Source: Gemmatimonadota bacterium
Lineage (GTDB): Bacteria > JAAXHH01
NCBI GenBank assembly: GCA_009837395.1
Contig: VXTP01000037.1
Span: 1-64,000, forward strand
DNA length: 64,000 nt
Direction: 5' to 3'
Positions 26,553 to 36,800 of this stretch are shown here, one piece after another. The position numbers were made by a program, and so were the translations under genes. The first letter of the stretch is position 1. Every line of letters begins with the position of its first letter. The notes beneath the pieces are model-generated. The model was given only the letters and a program-made list of their open reading frames with translations, was not told the DNA's origin and did not search any database.

Positions 26553-27728
26553 TCAGCGGGCCGGGTCCATATCGATCAGCAGCGATGCGTCGATGGGATG
26601 GTAATGGTCCGCGGTTTCCATCAGGTCCCGCGCCGTGTTGTGCGGGAAGGAAAACACCTCCACGCGCGGACCCAGTTCCTTGAGCAGCTGGATCAGCGAC
26701 ACGAAATCCCCGTCGCCGCTGGCCAGGATGACGACGTCGACCTTCTCGGCCATTCTGATCATGTCGATGGCCATCTCCATGTCCCAGTCGCCCTTCGCCG
26801 AGCCGTCGCTGCGCCTGCGGAGGTCCTTCCGCTTCACCTCATAGCTGAACTGTTCCAGCATGGTGACGAATCCGCTTTGGTCCACCTCCGGGGTCTGGAT
26901 CACGTAGGCGTAGGCCCGTATCAGCCGGCGATCGCTCACGGCGGCCTGCATGAGCTTCTCAAAATCCACCCGCGCCGCCATGCCGTGCTGTTGCCGGGCG
27001 GCATACCACATGTTCTGCACGTCGATGAAGAGGGCGACCCTTTCAGACTCCGCGCCGCCTTCTTCGCTGAACTGTTCGATCTGCCGCTGCATCTCCCTGA
27101 CGCGGTCTTCCAGGATCCGATTCCGTTTTTCCAGGTCCGCGCCGTACCGCCGGGCTTCGATCAACGCCGGGTCGGTATCCTCCATCCGGCGCGCGTCCGC
27201 CGTTGGGCGGGCGTCCTCCGGCCCGCCGTTCAGGACGGGATTGTCACGCAGGTACGTGGACGATGTCTCCTCCGATACGCCGGACCGGGGTTGAAAGGCC
27301 GGTATCCGGTTCAGGCGTTCGATGGCCGGCGCGTAAACCGCCTCCCGTTCGTCCAGCAACATGGCGAAGGTCATTCGTCCGCACTCCCGGGTATAGGCGT
27401 CGGTCCGGTCACTCAACAGGGAATTGATGCCTTCGGGGGACGATTCCCCGATCTGCTCGATCTCCCTTGAGCTGGTTTGAACCAGGGTCCGGATGACCTG
27501 CGCGGCCGTGACTTCCCGCTCGAAGCAGTCTCCGGCGAGCTGCGCGGCGAGCGTGTGCATTGCCGTAGTCGCCAGGTCCCGTCCGTCCCGGACCAGTCCG
27601 CAGATGTGCAGCAGCTTGACGATCAGTTGACGGTCGAGGGCGAGTTCCAGGACCCGGGCAAGCCCCTTCTCGTCGATCCTGCTGAAAAGATGCCGGTAAT
27701 CCGCAAGCGCGGTTTTCGAGTTTTCCAT
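26553..27728 (-). CDS. NYN (PIN-like) domain protein, LabA/DUF88 type
   Basis: 391 aa. The first ~230 residues are helical with no known motif and include a charged coiled-coil-like stretch ('LEKRNRILEDRVREMQRQIE'). The C-terminal ~165 residues form a NYN domain: 'VALFIDVQNMWYAARQ', 'GDWDMEMAIDMI' and 'VVILASGDGDFVSLI', which supply the conserved Asp residues of this predicted ribonuclease fold. Probably acts on RNA. It precedes mdh in a minus-strand run. Confidence 0.8.
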   Translation of the reverse strand: MENSKTALADYRHLFSRIDEKGLARVLELALDRQLIVKLLHICGLVRDGRDLATTAMHTLAAQLAGDCFEREVTAAQVIRTLVQTSSREIEQIGESSPEGINSLLSDRTDAYTRECGRMTFAMLLDEREAVYAPAIERLNRIPAFQPRSGVSEETSSTYLRDNPVLNGGPEDARPTADARRMEDTDPALIEARRYGADLEKRNRILEDRVREMQRQIEQFSEEGGAESERVALFIDVQNMWYAARQQHGMAARVDFEKLMQAAVSDRRLIRAYAYVIQTPEVDQSGFVTMLEQFSYEVKRKDLRRRSDGSAKGDWDMEMAIDMIRMAEKVDVVILASGDGDFVSLIQLLKELGPRVEVFSFPHNTARDLMETADHYHPIDASLLIDMDPAR

Positions 27729-27782
27729 GGTTCTACCGTGCGTTCGACAGGTTGCCAGATTGCCGCGGAGCTTCGTGGCCGG

Positions 27783-28994
27783 TCAACCCGCCAAGGACGA
27801 CAACCCCTCCTCTACCCGGTCCATGCCCCTTTCGATTACGTCCAGGGTGGTTGCGTAGGAAAACCTCAGGCATCCCTCCGACCCGAAGGCGGCGCCCGGC
27901 GCCGAAATCACCTGGTACGCCTCGAGCAGGTACATGGCCAGGTCCAGCGATCCTTCGATGGGGCTGCCGTCGGGCCGCCGCCGGCCCGAATACGCCGACA
28001 GGTCGGGAAACACGTAGAACGCGCCGCCGGGCCGGGCGCACGCCACGCCTTCCATGTTCTGCAGTCTTCCCATGATGTAGTTCCGCCGCCGGTCGAACGC
28101 CTTGATCATGGGGGGCAGGAAATCCTCGGGGCCGGTCAAAGCGGCAATGGCCGCGTGCTGGGTGATGGCGCTCGGATGCAAGACCGTCTGCCCCTGGAAT
28201 TTCGAGACCAGATCTATCACCTCGGCGGGACCGGCGGCGTAACCCAGGCGCCAGCCGGTCATGGCGTACGCCTTGGACAGTCCGTTGACCACCAGGGCCT
28301 GTTCCTTCATCTGCGGATGGAGGGCCGCGATACTTGTGTGGCGATGGCCGTCATACAGGATCTTCTCGTAGAGTTCGTCCGTTATGACGTATATCCCCGC
28401 ATCCATGACCACTTCGGCGATGGCGGCGAGTTCGTCCCGCGCGTACACCATGCCCGTGGGATTGGAGGGGGAGTTGAGCAGGAGCGCCTTGGTCTTCGGG
28501 GTAATCGCGGACCGGACCTGACCGGCCGTCATCTTGAAAGAAGCGTCCGGTCCCGTGTTCAGCACCACCGGAACGGCACCCGCGAGTTTGACCATCTCGG
28601 GATAACTGACCCAGTAGGGCGCCGGGACGAGGACCTCGTCGCCTTCGTCGCAGATCACGTAGAGCAGGTTGTACAGGGCGTGCTTGCCGCCGGAGGTCGT
28701 CGCGATCTGGTTCGGCGCGTACTCGAGCCCGTTGTCCCTGGCCAGCTTTCGGCAGATCGCTTCCCTGAGGTCCACGATGCCGGTCGCGGGCGTGTACCGG
28801 GTAATGTTGTCCCGGATCGCCGCCATGCCGGCTTCCTTGATATGGTCCGGCGTGGGGAAGTCCGGTTCGCCCACGGCGAAGTTGAAAACCTCGACGCCTT
28901 CGCGTTTCATCGCGATGGCCCGCTCGTTGAGTACGGTGGTCGCGGAGGGGGCGATGCGATCCAATTTTCGGGAAAGGGGACGAATAGCGGGCAT
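27783..28994 (-). CDS. Aspartate/aromatic-type aminotransferase (PLP class I/II)
   Basis: 403 aa. Fold-type I features: 'FNFAVGEPDFPTPDHI', 'TTSGGKHALYN', 'NSPSNPTGMVY' (Asn and Pro of the cofactor pocket), 'DELYEKILYDG' and the Schiff-base Lys in 'VVNGLSKAYAMTGWRLGY'. This is the aspartate aminotransferase I-gamma pattern found in many bacteria. It links oxaloacetate and aspartate, fitting the neighbouring TCA genes; prephenate or other keto acids are also possible. Confidence 0.92.
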   Translation of the reverse strand: MPAIRPLSRKLDRIAPSATTVLNERAIAMKREGVEVFNFAVGEPDFPTPDHIKEAGMAAIRDNITRYTPATGIVDLREAICRKLARDNGLEYAPNQIATTSGGKHALYNLLYVICDEGDEVLVPAPYWVSYPEMVKLAGAVPVVLNTGPDASFKMTAGQVRSAITPKTKALLLNSPSNPTGMVYARDELAAIAEVVMDAGIYVITDELYEKILYDGHRHTSIAALHPQMKEQALVVNGLSKAYAMTGWRLGYAAGPAEVIDLVSKFQGQTVLHPSAITQHAAIAALTGPEDFLPPMIKAFDRRRNYIMGRLQNMEGVACARPGGAFYVFPDLSAYSGRRRPDGSPIEGSLDLAMYLLEAYQVISAPGAAFGSEGCLRFSYATTLDVIERGMDRVEEGLSSLAG

Positions 28995-29042
28995 GAGAAG
29001 GGGGTGGAGGGTGGAGTCGGGCAGTCCTTGAATAACCGGGGT

Positions 29043-29528
29043 TTAGCCGATCGAGCCGCGCTTTTCCGACAGCGCCTTTAACACGGGAGGCGGGACCTGA
29101 TGGCTTACGTCGCCACCGAAGCGGAAGACTTCTTTGACGAGCGAAGAACTCACGTACACCGATGGTTCACCGGGAAAGAACGATACCGTGGTCACCGACG
29201 GGGCCAGGCGCCGGTTCATGAGCGCCATCTGGGATTCCGTTTCCAGGTCTCCCGCGGAACGTACGCCGCGGACGATCGCATGGGCGCCGAGCCTTCCGGC
29301 CAGTTCGACCGTCAGTCCGTCCGACGACATCACCTCGACCCCCGTCCAGCCTTCCACGGCCTGCCGGAAGAGGTCCACGCGTTCCTCCACCGAAAACATC
29401 GGGTGCTTTTCCATGTTGGTCGCAACGGCCACCACCACCCGGTCGAACACGGTCAGCGCCTGTCTCAGCACATCCAGATGACCGTTGGTCACAGGATCGA
29501 AAGTACCGGGATACACCGCAACTTTCAT
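29043..29528 (-). CDS. coaD: Phosphopantetheine adenylyltransferase
   Basis: 161 aa, the standard length. Motifs: 'YPGTFDPVTNGHLDVLRQA' with the nucleotide-binding T/HxGH site, 'AIVRGVRSAGDLETESQM' and 'VYVSSSLVKEV'. It makes dephospho-CoA from 4'-phosphopantetheine and ATP. Its start overlaps the rsmD stop in an ATGA, the common rsmD-coaD arrangement. Confidence 0.96.
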   Translation of the reverse strand: MKVAVYPGTFDPVTNGHLDVLRQALTVFDRVVVAVATNMEKHPMFSVEERVDLFRQAVEGWTGVEVMSSDGLTVELAGRLGAHAIVRGVRSAGDLETESQMALMNRRLAPSVTTVSFFPGEPSVYVSSSLVKEVFRFGGDVSHQVPPPVLKALSEKRGSIG

Positions 29529-30145
29529 CGCCGGGTTCTCGAAGAAGGAGGTGGAAGATCGATGGGCAGGACTTCCGGATGGATCACGGTATCCGCCGCA
29601 ACGGGCTGAAAGAATGACAGCGCCGTGTCACCGAACGTTCGGCTGCGCACCAGGTCGAGACCTCCGCAGGATTCCGGTTGATCGTCTCCGCGATGCTCCA
29701 GGACGAGCAGGCCGCCTGGAGCCAACACGTTCCGTTCGCCGACGGTCCGGACGATTTCCCGTGCGACCGGATCGCCATAGGGCGGATCGGCGAGTATGAT
29801 GTCCACCGCGCAGGCATGGTTGGCGAGGTGATCGAGACCCCGAACGGCGTCTGTCATCCAGATCCTGCTGCTTCCGCGCAACCCACAGAGGGCGAGATTG
29901 TCTTTTATCGAACGGACGGCGCGCCGGTCGCGGTCGACGAACAAGCAGCAGCGCGCACCGCGGCTAAGCGCTTCAATGCCCAGGCTTCCTGTGCCTGCGC
30001 ACAGGTCCAGCACCGTACTGTCGACGATTCGTGCCGACAGGATGTCGAACAGCGATCCGCGTACGCGGCTGCCGGTGGGACGGATGTCGCCGGTCACGGA
30101 CTTCAGCCGACGGCCCCTGGCGATTCCTGTGCCGATTCGCAGCAT
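29525..30145 (-). CDS. rsmD: 16S rRNA (guanine966-N2)-methyltransferase
   Basis: 206 aa from ATG 30145, which has GGAGG about 8 nt upstream. An earlier in-frame ATG at 30181 would lie at the transcription start of the promoter described here, so it is rejected. Features: 'RIGTGIARGRRLKS', 'RPTGSRVRGSLFDIL', SAM-binding 'VLDLCAGTGSLGIEALSRGA' and the catalytic N-methyltransferase motif 'DIILADPPYGD'. Translationally coupled to coaD. Confidence 0.94.
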   Translation of the reverse strand: MLRIGTGIARGRRLKSVTGDIRPTGSRVRGSLFDILSARIVDSTVLDLCAGTGSLGIEALSRGARCCLFVDRDRRAVRSIKDNLALCGLRGSSRIWMTDAVRGLDHLANHACAVDIILADPPYGDPVAREIVRTVGERNVLAPGGLLVLEHRGDDQPESCGGLDLVRSRTFGDTALSFFQPVAADTVIHPEVLPIDLPPPSSRTRR

Positions 30146-30183
30146 GATCCCCACCTCCGGCCAATACCGTTCGGACCACATCG

Positions 30184-30212
30184 AAAATAGATTTGCAGGG
30201 GGTGCATGTCAA
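30184..30212 (-). promoter_or_regulatory. Promoter of the rsmD-coaD operon
   Basis: Minus strand TTGACA (30212-30207), 17-nt spacer, TATTTT (30189-30184), about 40 nt before the rsmD start. Both boxes and spacing are good. Confidence 0.7.
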
Positions 30213-30213
30213 C

Positions 30214-30248
30214 AAAAAAGGCCGTTGGGAAACCCCGGTTTTCCGGCT
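30214..30248 (-). terminator. Intrinsic terminator of the sprA-comEA transcript
   Basis: On the minus strand GCC and GGAAA pair with TTTCC and GGC (a four-base bulge on the 3' side), followed directly by six T residues (30219-30214). It sits about 70 nt after the comEA-like stop codon and abuts the rsmD promoter. Confidence 0.6.
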
Positions 30249-30316
30249 GTTTTCGGGGATTTCCGGCACGCCGACGCATGGCTTCCGACCAGGGGCGTCC
30301 CGGCGCGTCCTGCCAT

Positions 30317-30835
30317 TCACTCCAGCATCACCAGGGGTCGTATCCGGCCGAGTTTGGCGGGACCGATCCCCTTCACTTCGAGCAGCTGCTCGACCCGCTC
30401 AAAAGGTCCGGACCGTGTCCGGTAATCGATGATCGCCTCCGCCAGTTTCGGACCGATCCCAGGCAGTTTCTGAAGTTCGGACGCAGGCGCGGTGTTTACC
30501 GGCACGAGCAGGTTGCCGTCGGAAGAAGCGGATTTCGCAGCGGTTCCGGCGGCCGGATATCCCAAGTCCTGCGAGGCAGCCGGGCGTCCCGAATCTGCCG
30601 CCCCGGTGGACAAGCGTCCCGAGTCCGGTCTGGTGGACGGAAGGCGTGCGTTCGTATTGTCCACGTTGCCCGTGGCAGATTCCGTCTCGATGCCTGCGTT
30701 CAGCCGTCCGTGCGCCGGAGCCGGTCCCAGATCGGGCAGGAAGTCCGAGTTATACTGTTTCACCAGCAGAATAACAGCGCCGGCCAGCATGCTGACCGCG
30801 ACGAAGATGACGGCCTGTATCTCCCCTTTTGTCAT
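30317..30835 (-). CDS. ComEA-like helix-hairpin-helix DNA-binding protein
   Basis: 172 aa from ATG 30835 (GAGG 6 nt upstream; an in-frame GTG at 30841 is weaker). One N-terminal membrane helix ('IQAVIFVAVSMLAGAVILLV'), a low-complexity linker of ~80 residues, then a double HhH module: 'NTAPASELQKLPGIGPKLAE' and 'VEQLLEVKGIGPAKLGRI'. This is the layout of ComEA, the membrane-anchored receptor that pulls transforming DNA into the periplasm. With dprA in the same window it suggests competence. It lies 18 nt downstream of sprA. Confidence 0.85.
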   Translation of the reverse strand: MTKGEIQAVIFVAVSMLAGAVILLVKQYNSDFLPDLGPAPAHGRLNAGIETESATGNVDNTNARLPSTRPDSGRLSTGAADSGRPAASQDLGYPAAGTAAKSASSDGNLLVPVNTAPASELQKLPGIGPKLAEAIIDYRTRSGPFERVEQLLEVKGIGPAKLGRIRPLVMLE

Positions 30836-30853
30836 AATCACCCTCGGTGCAAA

Positions 30854-33800
30854 TCAGTTGAAGACGAACTCGGTCCACAGCCCGCCGCCTCGGCGAAGCC
30901 GCTTCTCTCTGGTGATTACATTCTGCGTATTCGTCAGTTCAAGCGTCAAGCCACCGCGGACGTACCTGCTGAAGCGATAGTCCGTCGAAACCGAGAACCG
31001 GTTCCGATTCTGTCCGTTGTCTGGTTGGAAATCGAGACCCGCCCGCGAATAAAGCGTCTTGTTGGAGTTCCGGCTGAACTGCAGCCGGGCGTTGATGTCC
31101 CCGCTCGTTCTCCTCCCGAAGATCCGGACACCGGGCCTGAGACGGTAGTCAACAGCCACGATGAAATCCCTGTTTTGTTCTTTGCGGTCAGTCGCGTTCG
31201 TCCCGAACCGGGTCAGTCCGTCAGACGTAGAGAAACTGCCTCTCAACACCAGGCCCGCGTTCAGGTCGAAGACGAAACCGAACAGTGGAGACAGGACCGT
31301 CATGGTCGTCCGGGTGATACCGGATTCTTGGGGGGCCGATTCACCAGCAGCGTTGGCTTGCGCAACCGTGAGGTTCTGCTGCCTCAGATCGGTATCCTTC
31401 CCTTTGCGTCTCGCGAACCCGCTGGACAGTTCGATGCGGCGGAACAGCCTTCCAAAGTCGCCCGAGTTCCTTGGATTCGGACTCCAACTCCAGCGGAGGT
31501 TCATTTCAGGCCACGTGGTGTTGTTCTGCCTACGGTTCAGATTCGAAGAACGGGTTTGGGTCGAAACCCATGTGGGCCGGATAGACAGGACTGCTCCGAG
31601 GTACCTGATCCCCGTTCCAACGTTAAAGGAGGACCGGTTCTGTTCCGATTCCTGGTTGGGCTGGATGCTGGTAACTCCACCGCTGGCTCCCAGGGTGTCG
31701 AAAGGTACCGAGAAATAATCCGAAAGTCCCATGCGCTCCCTGAAAGATGGACGGGAAATCGCGTTAAGGAAATACTGATTGCGATTGACCCTGAATTGCA
31801 GGTTTACCGGCGTGAAGTTGCTCAAGACCGAGGCAAGCCGGTCCGCAACATTACGGCGGAACCACCCGGCGTCTTCCGGACTCGATTGTCGCGAAGATCC
31901 CCCGTTAATGTTTGATATCATCCTGGATATATTGAAGTTAGTACGTACATCCTGCTGGTTATAGAACGAAATGTTTCGTGCGTCCTCAGAAGCGCCTCTA
32001 AGCTGCAGCTGTGGACTCCGGTTTTCCGCGTAAGACGTGGTAAAGTTGTAAGATGGCCTGAACCAGGCCGAGATTTCGGGGCGGTAATCTACGCCCAGAT
32101 TCTGACGAAAACTGGTTTCAGGTCCGAAATCCAGACTGGTAATTGACACTGTGGAATCGGATTTCATGTCATTGGAAACGTCGAGGTTGTAGTTCATTCT
32201 CACGGATCGGAAAGGTTCCATGATCGCCCGGACATATCGGTTCAAATACCGCGTAAAGCGTTCGCCCCGGTCTATACTCTCCGAATCTGTTTCATCGGTA
32301 TTTCCTACCTCGAGCGACTGCACCGTCCTGTTTAGTATGACCTGCCTGTTTCGGTTAATTTCCGAGGACAACTCCAAACGCACGGGAAATGGATTGAAAG
32401 TCTGTCCTGAAATAAAATCAGGCAACGGCATCCAGCTCAGAATCGGCCACTGTATCCTTGAACGCGGGGTCAGGTTGTAATGTAGCTTGGCCCGGTAGGT
32501 TCCGGACGTATCGTTCCTGGCGACCGAGTGGCGGAAGCCGCTGGTCGACGTAAAGTCTAATCGGATGCGCTCCAGTGTCCAGGCGACGAAGGGATTTCCG
32601 GAGCCGATACGCTTGGTAAAAGACGCCGAAAACGAACTGGCGGTGTTCTCCGTGCGCTGTGCTTCACGCTGTTCCGTGTTCTGCAGAACAATATCGGAGC
32701 CGACCTGCAGCCGCGGTAACCGCAAATCGTTCTGCCAGCGGACGCGGAGCGGAATGGACAGTCCCCAGCCTTCCGGCAGCATGCGTCCCATATTTAACAT
32801 GGAGGAGAAGTTCATCACGGTGGACCTGCTTCCCCTCTCTTCACCGCCTATCAGTCGGAAGTGACTGCCCACGCTACTTACGGTCCCGAACAGCGAGAAG
32901 ACGTCTCCAAGATCGGCGTCGATTTTCAAACGGCCGGCCAGGCCCCGGTCGCGCCGGACGTCACCGACCCTCAGTTCGTCCAGCCAGAGCTCGCCTCCTG
33001 CGAGTACGTTGTCGTAAGGGTTGTAGATCCCCACCGTTATATGTCGAACTCGGGCGAGGGCGGGTGAGCCGAGTACCCTGTACTGTCTGTCTCCTCCCAG
33101 TTCGGCTATGGCCAGCATAAGCCCCTCTCCCGGAGGCCCCTCCCTGAATCGCACGGGGTATTTCTTCCCGTCGCTTAGTGTGACCGTATTGGTAGAATCC
33201 ATCGTCGCCGCCGCTTCACGCGCAATTTTCGTTTCGCTCTTGAGGATCGTCAAGTCTTCGAAAACGACCCTGAGATGATTCGCTTCGTCCCAGCCCGGGA
33301 CCACGCGCGTCCTGTACTCGTAATAGTCGAATTCTCCGCTGCCGAAACGTATAAAAAACTCGGGTGACCGGTCGCCTTCGAAATGATCAGAACCGTGGAT
33401 GTACAGTCTCAGGGTGTTGTACAACGTATAGTCCTGGAAGGAAAACAGCGTACGGTAGGCCTGGGCACTGTGATGAGGCTGCAGGTTGGTATAGGTGAGG
33501 ACCAGCGACTGCTCCTTTGTCTGCAGGCCGGTTACCCGATCGTACTCTATGATCGCGTCCGGTGGCGTAGTGTATTCCCCCGGGTTGTCGTAGGTATTCT
33601 TCACGGCCACATCGAAGGTCTCCTCGTATTTCGCCAGCTCTTTGACCGGTACGGGGAAACCGCTGGAATCGGTGATGGCCCCTTCAAAGTTCTCCTGCCA
33701 CTGGTTGCCCACGATGTTTATTGAAGCAATGCGTAATTTAACGGGCTCGTTTACCTTCGTGATCCAGAACCGGACTGTTTCGATCTGCTTGAATCTAGGC

Positions 33801-36800
33801 ATGCCCACCGCACCGTCGAAGGCCCGGTTTGACGTTGCGGAACCCCCCGCCATCGATTCTGAATCCGCACCGCCCTGCCCACCCGCGCCACCTCCTTGAG
33901 GATCCGCGCCGGCAGGATCGGCGCCGAACAGTCCAGTGTCCAGCGGAATGCGGTACAGGCGCCAACTGTCCGCGTTCCCCCAGTTGGATCGTTCCCGGTC
34001 GCCGCCGGCTACGAACACCGTGTCTTCGTGGTCCGGACTCAGATTCACGACGAACTTGAAAAAGTTGTTCTGTCTTTGTAGGACTCCGTCGTAGTCCAAG
34101 TCCTCCGTATCGGGACGCCGGTTCTGATCCGGATCACTGGCATTCGCTTCCGGACCGTTGATCTTGCTGTAGTCGACCTGGTCGACCGGTACGCTGCCGC
34201 CCAGTGTGCCCTCGAAGGAGAAGTTATCGCCGTGAGGGTCCGGATTAGTCACCGGGTCGTAACCGGTCTCATCCTCGTCCCGCAGGCCGTCCATGCCCAC
34301 GTCTTCTTCCGGTTCCAGAAGATTGTTTCCGAATCCGTCGCTTCGGTCATCTTCCGTGTCGAGACGTCCGTCGTCGTTGACGTCCTCGCTGATCACGCCG
34401 AGGTCGAAGTGCAGTTCCCCCAGGTTTCCATTCACCCATAACTCGATGAACCGGCTGCGTGTCTGATCCACATAGGCTCCGGCCAGTGGGTGCATCAGTC
34501 CGCCCCACCGGTTCAGCACGTCATCGGATCCACTTTGCCGCCCCGGTGCATTGAAGGTCGAATCCGCGTGTATCCCGCCCCAGCGCAAGTCGGGTTCCGT
34601 GGGATCGAATTCCAGGATCAGCACGTGCTGCAGCTGGTCGCGGCCCGTGACCTCGCGCGTCGGATAAATCTGGCGGACGTCTACCTGTTCCAGGGGATTG
34701 TACCATGTTAACCGGCCCCGTTGGCCGTGCGTGTGCTGATCGGGTGGACTGGCCGGCCGCCAGCCGCCGCGGCGCACGCCCAGGTCGGTTTCCTCTTTGC
34801 TCCCTTCGAAGTCGTCGATGAACCCGTCGCCCAGGATATTCGGGTTGGGCACGCTCTGGGCCACCTCGGCCTCGACAATCAGCGAGGGATCTTCGTCACC
34901 AAGGTCTGCCGGAGAGATGAAATTCATGAAGGAAGTCAGAATATCGGGTTCGAATTCAAGGCGCGTGTCGATCCCCCACATCATGTAACGTCCGGTTTCG
35001 CGGCCGATCCGGGATTTCTGCTCCAGGGACTTGTCGGACCGGTACAGCAAGGTGCCCTTTATCCAGGACCTTTCACTGAACTGGTATTCCCCCTGCAGTC
35101 CCAACAGGGTGTTCGACACGGGCTTGAAGAAGGGAGCGAACTGAAATTGGACGGTCACGTCCGCATCCGGGCTCAGGGCTTGCTCATTCGTGAAGCGGAT
35201 CTGTCCTACTTCATAAAGGATGATGTAGTCCGATCCCCGTTCCAGTTCCTGGCCGTTTAACCGTACGATTTCACTACCCTCGATGATATTGCTCCGGCCG
35301 AGTGAGTACTGGGACAACTGGTTCCGGTGTTCCACCTGAATGTAGTATTTGTGCAATGTACTGAAATCGTTGTTGATATCGGTTCTCGAAAGGGTATAGA
35401 GTTCAGGTGTTCCGTTGGGCAGGCCTTCGCCCTGTGTATCCGGGTAGGCCAGTTGGCCGGCGGAGGCCCGGGTCAGCTGCGGCGCGAAGGGATACATATC
35501 GGGGAAGATCAGTTCGCCCCGCTCGAAATTAATCAGCGAGTAGTCGATGTCGACTCGCCGGTCGGGTTCGGAGTCGGCGTCCACCCCCCTGCGGTCGAGG
35601 CCCAATAACTGTACGAAGGGCGTACCGTTCTCGTCGACTTCGCTGTGTTCGCCTTCGGACTCGATTCGGTAGATTCTCAGGTCGAGGTTTTGCGGGTCGA
35701 TATCTGTCTGGCCGAGGTAATACACGTTTCGCCACTCGTACTGCCAGGTACCCCACTGCGACGGGTCGTTCTGTATACCGGGAGGTATTTCCTGCTGCCG
35801 CTTCAGCAGGCGAAGCTGTGGCAAATCCCTGTCGAGGCGGCCGTGCCTCGTGACTTGTCCGTCCCGGTTCACCGTCTCGAAGTACACCGCGAGCATCTCG
35901 TCTTCCTGCAACGGCGTATTCAGCGCGATGTAGCCGTATCGTTCGTTTACGTAGAACTCGTCGGGTTCCAGGTACAGGAACTTCCCTTGCACGAATTCTC
36001 CCGTCTCCGATCCATCGATGAGCACACCGTCGGCATCGTACACCGCAGGATCCGGATAGGCCCTGGCAATGACCAACCTGGCCGGGTTAGTCACGTTAAT
36101 CCGACCGGACACGTAGACCTGGATCGCCCGGACCGAGTCCTCTGGCACCAGGCTGTAGCCGTTTTCGTCCCTGCGTGAGAAATCGCGGCGATACTGTTCA
36201 CTGATGAAATAATAGGTCCTGCGCCTGAAGTCGAGGTCCCTGATCGTCCGGGTGGAACCCTGAGAGCCTGCTCGGAACGTGGCTGTTTCTTCTTCCCCCT
36301 TCTCCTGGCTGGCAATCGCGGTCAGGTGGAAGCCGCCGAGTTGGCCCGTCGTTTTGATCCCGAACAGTCCGGTGTGTTGTTGCGTGTAGCCCGTGAACCT
36401 CGTATTCTTCAGATTGAGGGAAACGTTTCCCGCCTCGAAACTCTTCAGAATGCCGTTTCCTTCCCGTCCATCGTCAAAGACATCCTGGTAACGGATGGCG
36501 AGGTTGTTGTCGAGATCGGTGAAGGCTTCGCTGTTCTGCTTGATGTTTATCTCGATCTTCTCGCCGATGTTCCCCGTAACGGTAAACTCCTGGTTTTGCC
36601 TCATGGAAACGTTTGGTATCCGGGAAGCCCGGTTCGTCGCCGTGCTCGCGTTACCCTCCGTCCATCTGCTGTCCAAGTCCATCTCGATGCGCTGGTTTCC
36701 GAGAATACGGATAACGGGCGAGCCGCCGCCGAGAAAAGTAGGCAGGTTCACCGGTACATCCAGGGTCAGCAGGCCTTCCTCTCTGAGTCGCGTTTCGGTG

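Noticed and set aside
30206-31915. Long plus-strand frame opposite sprA
   Set aside because: Shadow of the sprA/comEA coding strand in GC-rich DNA; no ribosome binding site or domain.
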